This document shows positions 54,386 to 62,701 of a stretch of DNA of 64,000 nt, piece after piece (position 1 is the stretch's first letter; each line of letters starts with the position of its first letter). The stretch is from NCBI GenBank assembly GCA_963736325.1, contig CAVTOG010000014.1:717766-781765 (forward strand), read 5' to 3'. The translations under genes were made by a program, and so were the position numbers. This DNA comes from Actinoallomurus sp963736325 (GTDB lineage: Bacteria > Actinomycetota > Actinomycetes > Streptosporangiales > Streptosporangiaceae). The notes below the pieces were generated by a model that worked only from the letters and a program-made list of their open reading frames with translations, did not search any database and was not told the DNA's origin.

Positions 54386-55233
54386 ACGCAGGGTCTTCTT
54401 CCCCGCCCGCCGGGACGCCCGTGGCCTCGGCACGTGACGTGACGGTCGCCTTCCGCACCGGCCGTGGCCGGTCCGCGGAGATCGTGTCCGCGCTCAGGGG
54501 CGTGTCGCTGGACGTGATGGCCGGACAGACCGTCGGCCTGGTGGGGGAGTCCGGGTCGGGCAAGACCACCCTCGGCCGCGTCCTGCTCGGCCTCGTCCGC
54601 CCCACCGGTGGGCAGGCCGAGGTGGGCGGGCGCCCCGTCACCGGCCGGGGCGCCGGCCGGCGGTTGCGTGGCCGGCTTCAGATCGTGCTGCAGAATCCCG
54701 ACTGGTCCCTCAACCCGACGCTTGCCGTGTGGCGATCGGTCGCCGAACCCCTCGCCGTCACCGGTGCGACACCCCGGAGGGAACGGCGGGCGGCCGTGAC
54801 CGACATGCTGAGGCTGGTCGGGCTCGATCCCGGACTCGCCGACCGCCATCCCCACGAACTCTCCGGCGGGCAACGTCAGCGGGTCGCCATCGCCCGCGCC
54901 ATCATCACCCACCCGGATCTGATCGTTTTCGACGAGGCCGTCACCGCGCTCGACGTCTCGGTCCAGACTCAGATCCTCAACCTCATCGCCGACCTGCAGC
55001 AGGAGCGAGGCTTCGGTGCCTTGTTCATCTCGCATGACATCGCCGCCGTGCGCTACGTCGCCCACAGCGTCGCGGTGATGTACCAGGGCCGGATCATCGA
55101 GGACGGCCCCACGCGCCATTTCTACGAACGCCCGAAGCACCCCTACACCCGGCGGCTCCTCGACGCCCTGCCCACCCTCGCGACGGCCGACACCGGTCGC
55201 GCGAAAGGCGAAAGCGGCGATGACGGTGAATAG
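54382..55233 (+). CDS. ABC transporter ATPase, DppF type
   Basis: A 283-residue ATPase: Walker A GESGSGKTT, Q-loop VLQNPDWSLNP, signature LSGGQRQR, Walker B LIVFDEA. The Walker B is followed by Ala rather than the usual Pro after the catalytic Glu, a mild departure. Its end overlaps the monooxygenase start by 14 bases, tying uptake directly to oxidation. Confidence 0.92.
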   Translation: MNAGSSSPPAGTPVASARDVTVAFRTGRGRSAEIVSALRGVSLDVMAGQTVGLVGESGSGKTTLGRVLLGLVRPTGGQAEVGGRPVTGRGAGRRLRGRLQIVLQNPDWSLNPTLAVWRSVAEPLAVTGATPRRERRAAVTDMLRLVGLDPGLADRHPHELSGGQRQRVAIARAIITHPDLIVFDEAVTALDVSVQTQILNLIADLQQERGFGALFISHDIAAVRYVAHSVAVMYQGRIIEDGPTRHFYERPKHPYTRRLLDALPTLATADTGRAKGESGDDGE

Positions 55234-56830
55234 GAAGGCCGGTCAGGACTTCGACGTGATCGTGGTCGGTGCCGGTCTGGGCGGGCTGTACGGTGTCCAC
55301 CGCTTCACCCGCCAGGGGCTCTCCGTCCTGGGACTTGACGGTGCGCCGGATCTGGGTGGCGTGTGGTACCACAACGCCTACCCGGGGGCTCGGGTGGACG
55401 TGGAGAGCCGATTCTACTGTTATTACTTCGATCCCGAGCTCTACCGGCAATGGCGGTGGACCGAGCGGTACGCCCCGCAGGACGAACTGCTGGCCTACCT
55501 GAACCACGTCGCTGATCGTTACGAACTACGCCGCCACTATCGGTTCAACACCTGGATGGCCGGCGGCGTATGGGATCCCCGGCGGAACCGGTACCGCGTC
55601 ACCACCGACGACGGCCAGGTGTTCACGGCCCGGTTCTTGGTCATGGCGGCCGGGCAACTGTCGAAGCCCCGGCGGCCGGACTTCCCCGGGCTCGACGACT
55701 TCAGCGGGGAATGGGTGCAAACCTCGCAGTGGCACCCCGTTGAGATCAAAGGCCGCCGGGTCGCGGTGGTCGGGACCGGCTCGTCCGGGGTGCAGTCGGT
55801 GACCGCGATAGCAAAGCAGGCCGCCCACACGTACGTGCTGCAGCGCACCCCGCACTATTGCGTTCCCGCCCGTAACCGGCCTTCTGGCGAGGAAGACTAC
55901 GCCGAGATCGCCGGGGACGTCCGTGGCGCGTGGCGGCGGCTGCTCGCGACGCCGAGCGGGACGTTCTACCCGCCGCCGCCGGGTAAGGCCGCCGAATTCA
56001 CCCCGGACGAGCAGCAGCGGATCCTCGAGGAACGCTGGGCCTACGGCGGGCCCGCCGCGGTGTTCGCGTTCGACGACTGGGAGACCGACCCGCACGTCAA
56101 CACCCTTGTGGCCGACTTCGTCCGCCGGAAGACGCGGGAGCGGATCACCGACCCGGACCTGGCGGACAAGCTGGTGTGCGACTCCTATCCGATCGGGGGC
56201 CGCCGGATCTGCTTCGACACCGGCTACTACGAGTGTTTCAACCAGGACAACGTGTCGCTGGTCGACATTCGCGCCGACCCGATCGAGCGCGCCACCGCCA
56301 CTGGAGTCCGGCTGAACAGCGGCCGGCAGGTCGAGGTGGACACCATCGTGTTCGCGATCGGATTCGCGTCATTCACCGCCGCACTCGACAACGCCGACGT
56401 CCGCAACGAGCACGGCCGCAGGCCCAGTGATCACTGGGCCGACGGGCCCCGCACGTTCCTCGGCATGACCACGACCGGATTCCCCAACCTGTTCATGGCC
56501 ACTGGCCCGCAGAGCCCATCGGTGCTGACCGCGAACATGAATCTCGCCAACGTCCAGCACATGGATTTCATCGGCGACCTCATCGCCCACATGGCCCGCC
56601 GCCGCTATCAGCGGGTCGAGCCCACCCGCGAGGCCGAAGACGCCTGGAGCCGGCACGCCACCGCCGTCGGCCAGGCGTCACTGCGCCGGGCCCACGACGA
56701 CTACCTGGTCCACATCGACAAGAACGACGGCACCCGGACCCTGCTGCCGTACGCGGGCGGCGTGAACACGTACGTGTGCCACTGCGAGGACGTCGTGGCA
56801 CGCGGTTATGAGGGTTTCCGCTTTCGCTGA
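55220..56830 (+). CDS. Flavin monooxygenase, Baeyer-Villiger type, with altered fingerprint
   Basis: A 536-residue FAD/NADPH monooxygenase and clear paralogue of 37485-39098. It has VVGAGLGG near residue 16 and VVGTGSSG near 186, with the class motif GGVWYHNAYPGARVDVES. The Baeyer-Villiger fingerprint reads F161-S-G-E-W-V-Q167-T-S-Q-W171, again Gln instead of His. The C-terminal half (FDTGYYECFNQDNVSLVD, FAIGFASFT) matches the other copy. It is embedded between the ATPase gene and an SDR gene. Confidence 0.9.
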   Translation: MTVNRKAGQDFDVIVVGAGLGGLYGVHRFTRQGLSVLGLDGAPDLGGVWYHNAYPGARVDVESRFYCYYFDPELYRQWRWTERYAPQDELLAYLNHVADRYELRRHYRFNTWMAGGVWDPRRNRYRVTTDDGQVFTARFLVMAAGQLSKPRRPDFPGLDDFSGEWVQTSQWHPVEIKGRRVAVVGTGSSGVQSVTAIAKQAAHTYVLQRTPHYCVPARNRPSGEEDYAEIAGDVRGAWRRLLATPSGTFYPPPPGKAAEFTPDEQQRILEERWAYGGPAAVFAFDDWETDPHVNTLVADFVRRKTRERITDPDLADKLVCDSYPIGGRRICFDTGYYECFNQDNVSLVDIRADPIERATATGVRLNSGRQVEVDTIVFAIGFASFTAALDNADVRNEHGRRPSDHWADGPRTFLGMTTTGFPNLFMATGPQSPSVLTANMNLANVQHMDFIGDLIAHMARRRYQRVEPTREAEDAWSRHATAVGQASLRRAHDDYLVHIDKNDGTRTLLPYAGGVNTYVCHCEDVVARGYEGFRFR

Positions 56831-56882
56831 CGAGGCGGGGTGCCGAGCCCTGCCCGCCGAACCTTCTGAGGACACGAACATC

Positions 56883-57680
56883 ATGGGAGATCACAAGGTC
56901 GCCATCGTCACCGGTGGCGCTTCGGGCATCGGGAAGGCAGTCGCCCGGCGTTTCGCCTCCGACGGCGTCCACGTCGTCATCACCGACCTTCAGCGCGTCG
57001 CCGGGCAGGCGGTCGCGAGCGAGTTGGGCGGTGACTTCCTCACCCATGACGTCACCGACGAGGAGCAGTGGGCGCAGATCGTCCAGACCGTCCAGCAGCG
57101 GCACGGCCGCCTGGACGTCCTGGTCAACAACGCCGGGATCCTCGGCCCACGCGACGCCGTCAACCCGGAGAACACCCGCCTCGCCGACTGGCAGCGGGTC
57201 TTCGCGGTCAACGTGGACGGAGTGTTCCTCGGCTGCCGGGCCGCCATTCCCGCCATGCGCGCGACGGGTGGCGGATCCATCGTCAACATCTCCTCGGTCG
57301 CGGGACTGCGCGCCACCCCGTACGCCACCGCCTACGGCGCCAGCAAGGCCGCCGTCGCCCAGCTCACGAGATCCGTCGCCCAGCACTGCGCTGAGCAGGG
57401 ACTCGACGTCCGCTGCAACTCCGTACATCCGGGTGACGTGCGGACCCCATTGTGGGAAAAGCACCTCGCGGAATCGAGCCTCGTCGGCGGTGTCTCCGCG
57501 GACGAGGTGGTCACCGACGCCAAGGCGGCCATTCCCCTGCGGGATTTCACGCCGGTGGAGCACATCGCCGCGGCCGTCGCCTATCTGGCCTCGGACGAGG
57601 CCAGGTTCATCACCGGAACCACGCTCGTCGTCGACGGCGGAATTCTCGGCTGCGACACCTTCCAGAAGTCCGGCGAATAG
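56883..57680 (+). CDS. Short-chain dehydrogenase/reductase (SDR)
   Basis: A 265-residue SDR with TGGASGIG, NNAG, NISS and YGASK. Asp in VVITDLQ suggests NAD. Close paralogue of 8060-8854, sharing DVTDE-x-QW, NVDGVFLGC and CNSVHPG segments. The ATG at 56883 is preferred; an upstream start at 56808 would overlap the monooxygenase end. It is followed by the broken ALDH gene. Confidence 0.9.
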   Translation: MGDHKVAIVTGGASGIGKAVARRFASDGVHVVITDLQRVAGQAVASELGGDFLTHDVTDEEQWAQIVQTVQQRHGRLDVLVNNAGILGPRDAVNPENTRLADWQRVFAVNVDGVFLGCRAAIPAMRATGGGSIVNISSVAGLRATPYATAYGASKAAVAQLTRSVAQHCAEQGLDVRCNSVHPGDVRTPLWEKHLAESSLVGGVSADEVVTDAKAAIPLRDFTPVEHIAAAVAYLASDEARFITGTTLVVDGGILGCDTFQKSGE

Positions 57681-57711
57681 CCGCAGGCAGGCGACCATGA
57701 TCGGAGACCGA

Positions 57712-58568
57712 ATGCGTACGCTGAAAAACCTCATCGATGGCGCATGGGTTCCGGGCGTGTCACAAGAGTTCATCCCGGTCGTCAACCCGGCGACCGAGAA
57801 GATCCTGGCGCGGGTTCCCGCCGGGCCGGCCAATGACGTCGACCGAGCGGTACGGTCGGCGGTCTCGGCGGCTCCGGGCTGGAGCGCGCTTCCGCTGGAG
57901 GAGCGGCTGGCCAGGTTGCAGGCCGTGGCGGAGGCGGTCGCGGCGCACGCCGGGGAACTGACCGCGCTGGAATGCGAGGAGATGGGCAAGCCCGTCGCGC
58001 TGGGCCGCCGCTTCATCGACCAGGCCGTCACGGACTTCCGGGACAGCCTCGAACAGGCGCGCCACTACCCGTTCGTCCGCGATGTCGGCGATGAACACAC
58101 CGTCGTGGTGCGGCATCCCCTGGGGGTGGCGGCGGTGATCGTGCCGTGGAATTTCATCGTGGTGTCGATTCTGAGCGCCCTCGGCCCGCTGCTGGCTTCC
58201 GGCAACACCGTGGTGGTGAAACCAGCGGAGAAGGCGCCGCTGTCGGCCACGCGGTTGTTCGAGGTCATCGACCTGCCGGTCGGCGTGGTGAACATGGTCC
58301 TCGGTATCATCGACAGCTTCGACGAGGCTCTCGCCAAGGCCGCCGGTACGCGCTACGGGCTGGCCGCCACGTCTACACCCGCGACGCGGACCACGCCGTC
58401 GCCGCCCGCCGCCTGCCCGCCGGCATCATCTGGATCAATCAGTGGCAGGCCGGCGGTCCGCCCTGCGCCTTCGAATCCGCCAAGCACAGCGGCCTCGGCA
58501 CCACCGGCGGCGCCGCCGCCTTCGACGCCGCCACCCGCCCCACCAAGGTCGTCCACGCCTATCCGTGA
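57712..58568 (+). pseudogene. Aldehyde dehydrogenase gene with catalytic core deleted
   Basis: The first ~200 residues are a normal ALDH N-terminus (LIDGAWVPG, VVNPATEK, IVPWNF, VVVKPAEKAPLS, VNMVLG). The sequence then jumps directly to IDSFDEALAKAAGTRYGLA, which in complete relatives lies some 190 residues later. The Glu and Cys active-site segments are gone. A second lesion, one missing base near 58370, moves the ending (HVYTRDADHAV, WINQWQ, FDAATRP) to another frame. The gene cannot make an active enzyme. Confidence 0.85.
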
Positions 58569-58642
58569 CGATCGAGTCCGAGCTGGTCCTCGTGTCACAA
58601 CGCGATACCAGCACCACACACGGAAAATCCAGGAGGCATCGG

Positions 58643-59629
58643 ATGGCGGTTCAGGTCGGCGCGAATGGACGGGTCCAGGTCGAGGCCGCGGTGCTCGAAG
58701 AGATGCGAGCACACTGCGCCGACGTGGCCACGGCGGAGGAGGCCGGCCCGGCACTGCATTCGATTCCGCCGGAGGAAACACGGCGCAGGATCAGGGCCGG
58801 TGAGTATTCACCCTCTGGCGGTCCGGTCCTTCTACCGCAGGCACGTCAGATGGCGATCCCCGGGCGGGGCGGCAGCATCGGGTTGCGGGTACTCGCTCCT
58901 GAGAACGTGGCACCGACGGGGATCTACCTGTTCCTGCACGGTGGAGGCCTGGTGTTCGGCGGAGCCGAGTATCAGGATCCGCAATTGTGGTCGCTGGTGC
59001 AGGCGACGGGGATGTGCGCGGTCAGTGTGGATTATCGACTGGCGCCCGAGCACCCCTATCCGGATGGTCCGGATGATTGTGAGGATGTCGCGCTGTGGCT
59101 GCTCGACGGTGGTGCGGAGCGACTTGGTGCTCCGGCGCTGTTGACGATCGGAGGTGATTCGGCGGGTGCGCATCTCGCGGCGGTGACCCTGCTGCGGTTG
59201 CGGGACCGGCACGGTCTCACCGGTGTCTTTCGCGCCGCGAATCTGATCTATGGCTGGTTCGACATGGAGCCGACGCCCAGCGTGTGCCGAGCGAGCAGCG
59301 AAACGATCGCCGCGATGACCTGGCTCGCCGACCAGTTCGTCCCCGGCCGCGATGCGCGGGCGCGCCGCGATCCGGATATCTCGCCGCTGTACGCCGACCT
59401 GCGGAGTATGCCGCCCGCGCTGTTCACCGTCGGGGACCTCGATCACGTGCTCGATGACACCTTGTTCATGGAGGCGCGCTGGCGGGTCGCGGGCAACGAG
59501 ACTCGGTTGTGCCTATGGCCGGAGACACCTCACGGGTTCAATACCTATCCGGTGGAGATGGCCCGGCTGGCTCAGGCCGAGCAGCATGCGTTCCTGTCCG
59601 GAGCGCTCGATCGCGCGTCTCCGCGCTGA
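58643..59629 (+). CDS. Alpha/beta hydrolase, HSL-type esterase
   Basis: A 328-residue alpha/beta-hydrolase-3 protein. HGGGLVFGG is the oxyanion motif, YRLAPEHPYPDG follows, the nucleophile is in GGDSAGAH, and the His is in PHGFNTYP; an acid is in VGDLDHVLDD. AGGAGG lies seven bases before the ATG at 58643. It is the last gene of the operon that begins at 49910. Related in type to the esterase at 28718. Confidence 0.9.
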   Translation: MAVQVGANGRVQVEAAVLEEMRAHCADVATAEEAGPALHSIPPEETRRRIRAGEYSPSGGPVLLPQARQMAIPGRGGSIGLRVLAPENVAPTGIYLFLHGGGLVFGGAEYQDPQLWSLVQATGMCAVSVDYRLAPEHPYPDGPDDCEDVALWLLDGGAERLGAPALLTIGGDSAGAHLAAVTLLRLRDRHGLTGVFRAANLIYGWFDMEPTPSVCRASSETIAAMTWLADQFVPGRDARARRDPDISPLYADLRSMPPALFTVGDLDHVLDDTLFMEARWRVAGNETRLCLWPETPHGFNTYPVEMARLAQAEQHAFLSGALDRASPR

Positions 59630-59653
59630 CTCCGCTGAGGTAGCCGGTGGCGT

Positions 59654-59690
59654 TGCCGGGAACACACCGCCGTACGCGGTGTCGCCGGCA
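59654..59690. terminator. Bidirectional hairpin between convergent operons
   Basis: Inner stem ACACCGC-CGTAC-GCGGTGT (59664-59682) and outer stem TGCCGG/CCGGCA (59654-59659 with 59685-59690) separated by a small asymmetric loop. It lies between the stop at 59629 (plus) and the stop at 59692 (minus). No T-tract. Confidence 0.65.
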
Positions 59691-59691
59691 G

Positions 59692-61263
59692 TCATCGCGT
59701 GCCCGTGTTGCGCAAGAGGAATCTGCCTGTACGGCCGCCGGTCTCTGTGTCTTCGCCGACAGCGACGACGCCGTTGATGACGGCGAGGTCAAGGCCCATG
59801 CTGTACTGCTTCGGATCACTGAACGTTGCATTGTCCGAAAACCTGCTCGGATCGAACATCAGTAGATCTGCGGCGGCGCCCGGTCTCAGCACACCGCGTT
59901 CGCCCATCAGGCCGAGACGCCGAGAGGGGAGGCCGGTGCATTTGTGGATTGCGCTCTCGATCGACATTCGACCCGGCGCCACCCTCGAAATGAACCGGGG
60001 AAAGGTGCCGAAGTTGCGCGGATGCGGGTGGCCCGGGGCAGTGTGGTGGAAGTGGATGGCATCGCTGCCGACCATACATCGAGGATGGGCGACCACGGCG
60101 TGCATATCGTCTTCGCTCATCGCATGGTCGATGATCTCGACTTCCTTCCCTTTCATGAGTAGATCGATGACGAACTCGGCCTGGCTGCTCTGAGCAGCTC
60201 GCACCGCGTCATCAAGTCGAACGCCCTCGTATCGGGAATGCGCTCCCGAACGCGCTATCCGGCTGATCGTGAGGTCGCTGAGATCTGTGATCGCACCAGG
60301 AGCGAGCGAGCTTCCCAGGTACATTCGTTCGAGGGCTTCGATCACCTCTTCGTGGAGCGATGCCGGTAGTCGATCACCGTGTGCCAGGAATTTGTCCTGC
60401 GTCGCCCACGGAGGCAAGAATGCCCACAGGGTCGTGCTGCTCGCCACATACGGGTAGAAATCCAGTGTTACGTCGACACCGGAGTCAATGGCGTCGTCGA
60501 CCTTCGCCAGCGTCGTCGCGACACTTCCCCAGTTGCGTCGTCGCTTGGCCTTGTGATGGCTGAGATGGACAGGTACGCCGGCGGCTCGCCCGATTGCGAT
60601 TGCTTCGTCGACCGCCTCCACCAAGGTATCGGCCTCGCCACGGACATGAGACGCGTAGAAGCCTCCGTGCCGGGCGACGATCCGAGCCAGCTCGATGAGT
60701 TCAGCGGTGTCGGAGAACCGGCCCGGATCGTAGATCAGGCCCGTCGAGATCCCGTGTGCGCCCTGGACCATGGCGGCCTGTGTCGCATCGACCATCGCGA
60801 CCATCTCAGGCGGCGACGGAGCGGCGGCCGGATCGGCCATGCTCCAGGACCGGATGCTTCCGTGGCCGATCAGCGGAGCGACATTGGCTCCTAGCGGAGC
60901 AGTGCTGAACTCCGCCACGAACGCACGCAGATCGGTCCAGCCTGAACGGGAACCCTGTCCATTCGCCGGCGCGGGAAACGGGCTGATGCCGCAGTTTCCC
61001 GTCACGATGGTGGTGACTCCCTGTCGTATCATGGAGTCGGTTCCTGGATACTCGCGCAGGACGACGTCGCCGTGGCTGTGCATATCGATAAAGCCTGGAC
61101 AGACGATTCTGCCGTCAGCATCGATCACTCGAGCCGCTGAATGATCGATGCCATCGCCGACCTGAACGATCCGGCCGTGACCTACGGCGACATCGCCCTG
61201 GAATGACGGGACGTTCGTGCCATCGATGACGCGCGCGTTCTTGATGAGCAGATCGAGCATCAC
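59692..61263 (-). CDS. N-acyl-D-amino-acid deacylase (D-aminoacylase) family amidohydrolase
   Basis: A 523-residue amidohydrolase of the D-aminoacylase/dihydroorotase-like group. The metal motif FIDMHSHGD, the conserved Cys in TIVTGNCGISPFP, and later His residues in FYASHVRGEAD and VHLSHHKAK are diagnostic; an Asp lies in VGSDAIHFH. It should remove acyl groups from N-acyl D-amino acids or related amides in the cytoplasm. It is nine bases after a serine hydrolase gene and last in the operon with the right-edge binding protein. Confidence 0.9.
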   Translation of the reverse strand: MMLDLLIKNARVIDGTNVPSFQGDVAVGHGRIVQVGDGIDHSAARVIDADGRIVCPGFIDMHSHGDVVLREYPGTDSMIRQGVTTIVTGNCGISPFPAPANGQGSRSGWTDLRAFVAEFSTAPLGANVAPLIGHGSIRSWSMADPAAAPSPPEMVAMVDATQAAMVQGAHGISTGLIYDPGRFSDTAELIELARIVARHGGFYASHVRGEADTLVEAVDEAIAIGRAAGVPVHLSHHKAKRRRNWGSVATTLAKVDDAIDSGVDVTLDFYPYVASSTTLWAFLPPWATQDKFLAHGDRLPASLHEEVIEALERMYLGSSLAPGAITDLSDLTISRIARSGAHSRYEGVRLDDAVRAAQSSQAEFVIDLLMKGKEVEIIDHAMSEDDMHAVVAHPRCMVGSDAIHFHHTAPGHPHPRNFGTFPRFISRVAPGRMSIESAIHKCTGLPSRRLGLMGERGVLRPGAAADLLMFDPSRFSDNATFSDPKQYSMGLDLAVINGVVAVGEDTETGGRTGRFLLRNTGTR

Positions 61264-61272
61264 CGTTTCCGC

Positions 61273-62688
61273 CTAGCTCGCGATGCGGCTCATGGCGAAC
61301 ACGCCGTCGAGTACGTTGGTCGCGCGCCCGTCGCCATCATCACCAAAGAAAGCCGTATCAACCTCGTTCAGATAGATGTCGGGCCCGTCGGCCGCATTAA
61401 GGAGGAAACGGTCATGGTCGAGCGGTGCCAGGACGATCGACCGCTCGTTCAGGTCCATCGCCTCTTTGTGCTGGGCCAGTTCCTTGACGGTCCGTTGCGG
61501 CACGAGCCGGGCATGCAACGTCTCTCCGGCGCCCGGAGTGACGTACAGCCGGGAACCGAGACTGTCGTAGGTGCCCACATATCGCCGCGTGTCGAGCGGT
61601 CCGGCTGAAGGCCCGCGCTGAGCGGTCGGGGGCTTGGAGAATCCGAAGGCGGCTTCCAGGATTTCGGTGAACGCGATCTTGGCGAAGGCCGCCAGCGCGG
61701 TTCTCGTGTTGATGGTGAACGCGATGACGCCGTCAAGCTCGGGGATCCACTTCAGGTATGACCCCGAGGTGGCCGTGCCACCGGCATGGCCCCAAACCTG
61801 AAGACCATTCCAGGTCATCGTCGACGGCCCGATGCACCATCCGTGCGCGTACCTGCGGGTCGGCACATCGATCTGGCGTTCCATCATTGTGGCCACGGTG
61901 GCGTCGGCGAGTACCCGTTCGCCGGTGTCCGCGGTGCCGTTCCTCGCGAACATCCGACCGAACCGCGCCAGGTCCCGGGTCGCCAACGCGAAGCAGGCTC
62001 CCGACGGATTTCGTGCGCGATCCGTTGAGAAGGTAGGAGCAGTCACCTTCGGCTTGGCGGCGTCATCGGCCATAAGGTGCCCGGACGAGACGTGCTTTCC
62101 TGGCAGATCCTCGTCGAAGATGACCGCGCTGCCAAGCCCGGCGGGATCGATGATCCGCTCCCGTAGCAGCGTCTCCCATGGTTTGCCGGCCACCGTGGCC
62201 GCCACGTGGCCCGCGATGCAGCTACCCGCGTTCGAATAGCCAAAGAATCGTCCCGGTGGGAAATGCTGCGTCAGCGTGTCGAGCTGGGACACATAGTTTC
62301 CGAGAGCATCTTCACCGGTGCCGAAATAGACGTAGCGGCCATTGCCGAGGCCGGAGCACATAGACAGCAGGTGCCGCAGCGTGAGCATCTGGGTCGCCGA
62401 CGGATCTGCCACCGTGAACCCGGGCAGGTATTCTCGCACCGGCGTGTCCAGGTCGAGTGACCCTTCCTCGACCAGCGAGGCGACGATGGTCGCGTTGAAC
62501 ACTTTCGTGATCGACCCGATCTGCATCACGGTGTCGGTCCTCATCGGGACGCCGCGCTCAGCGTCCGCGATGCCCGCGGCGAGGTCGAGCTGCTCATCTC
62601 CGTTGATGAGCGAGAGCTGGGCGCCGATGATGCCACTACGCCGCACCGCGTCATGGAACAGTTCACGAAGCATCGACTCGTCGAACAC
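61273..62688 (-). CDS. Serine hydrolase, beta-lactamase/class C family
   Basis: A 471-residue beta-lactamase-fold hydrolase with S59-I-T-K62, Y151-S-N153 and a WGHAGG third motif. Lipocalin-like C-terminal extension as in 1070-2467. The GTG at 62688 is chosen because AGGAGG lies nine bases upstream, right after the binding-protein stop; a GTG/ATG further up would overlap that gene heavily. Third member of its family in the window, again next to a family-5 binding protein. The coupling to D-aminoacylase hints at D-amino-acid-containing substrates. Confidence 0.88.
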   Translation of the reverse strand: MFDESMLRELFHDAVRRSGIIGAQLSLINGDEQLDLAAGIADAERGVPMRTDTVMQIGSITKVFNATIVASLVEEGSLDLDTPVREYLPGFTVADPSATQMLTLRHLLSMCSGLGNGRYVYFGTGEDALGNYVSQLDTLTQHFPPGRFFGYSNAGSCIAGHVAATVAGKPWETLLRERIIDPAGLGSAVIFDEDLPGKHVSSGHLMADDAAKPKVTAPTFSTDRARNPSGACFALATRDLARFGRMFARNGTADTGERVLADATVATMMERQIDVPTRRYAHGWCIGPSTMTWNGLQVWGHAGGTATSGSYLKWIPELDGVIAFTINTRTALAAFAKIAFTEILEAAFGFSKPPTAQRGPSAGPLDTRRYVGTYDSLGSRLYVTPGAGETLHARLVPQRTVKELAQHKEAMDLNERSIVLAPLDHDRFLLNAADGPDIYLNEVDTAFFGDDGDGRATNVLDGVFAMSRIAS

Positions 62689-62701
62689 GTGCGGTGGCCT
62701 C

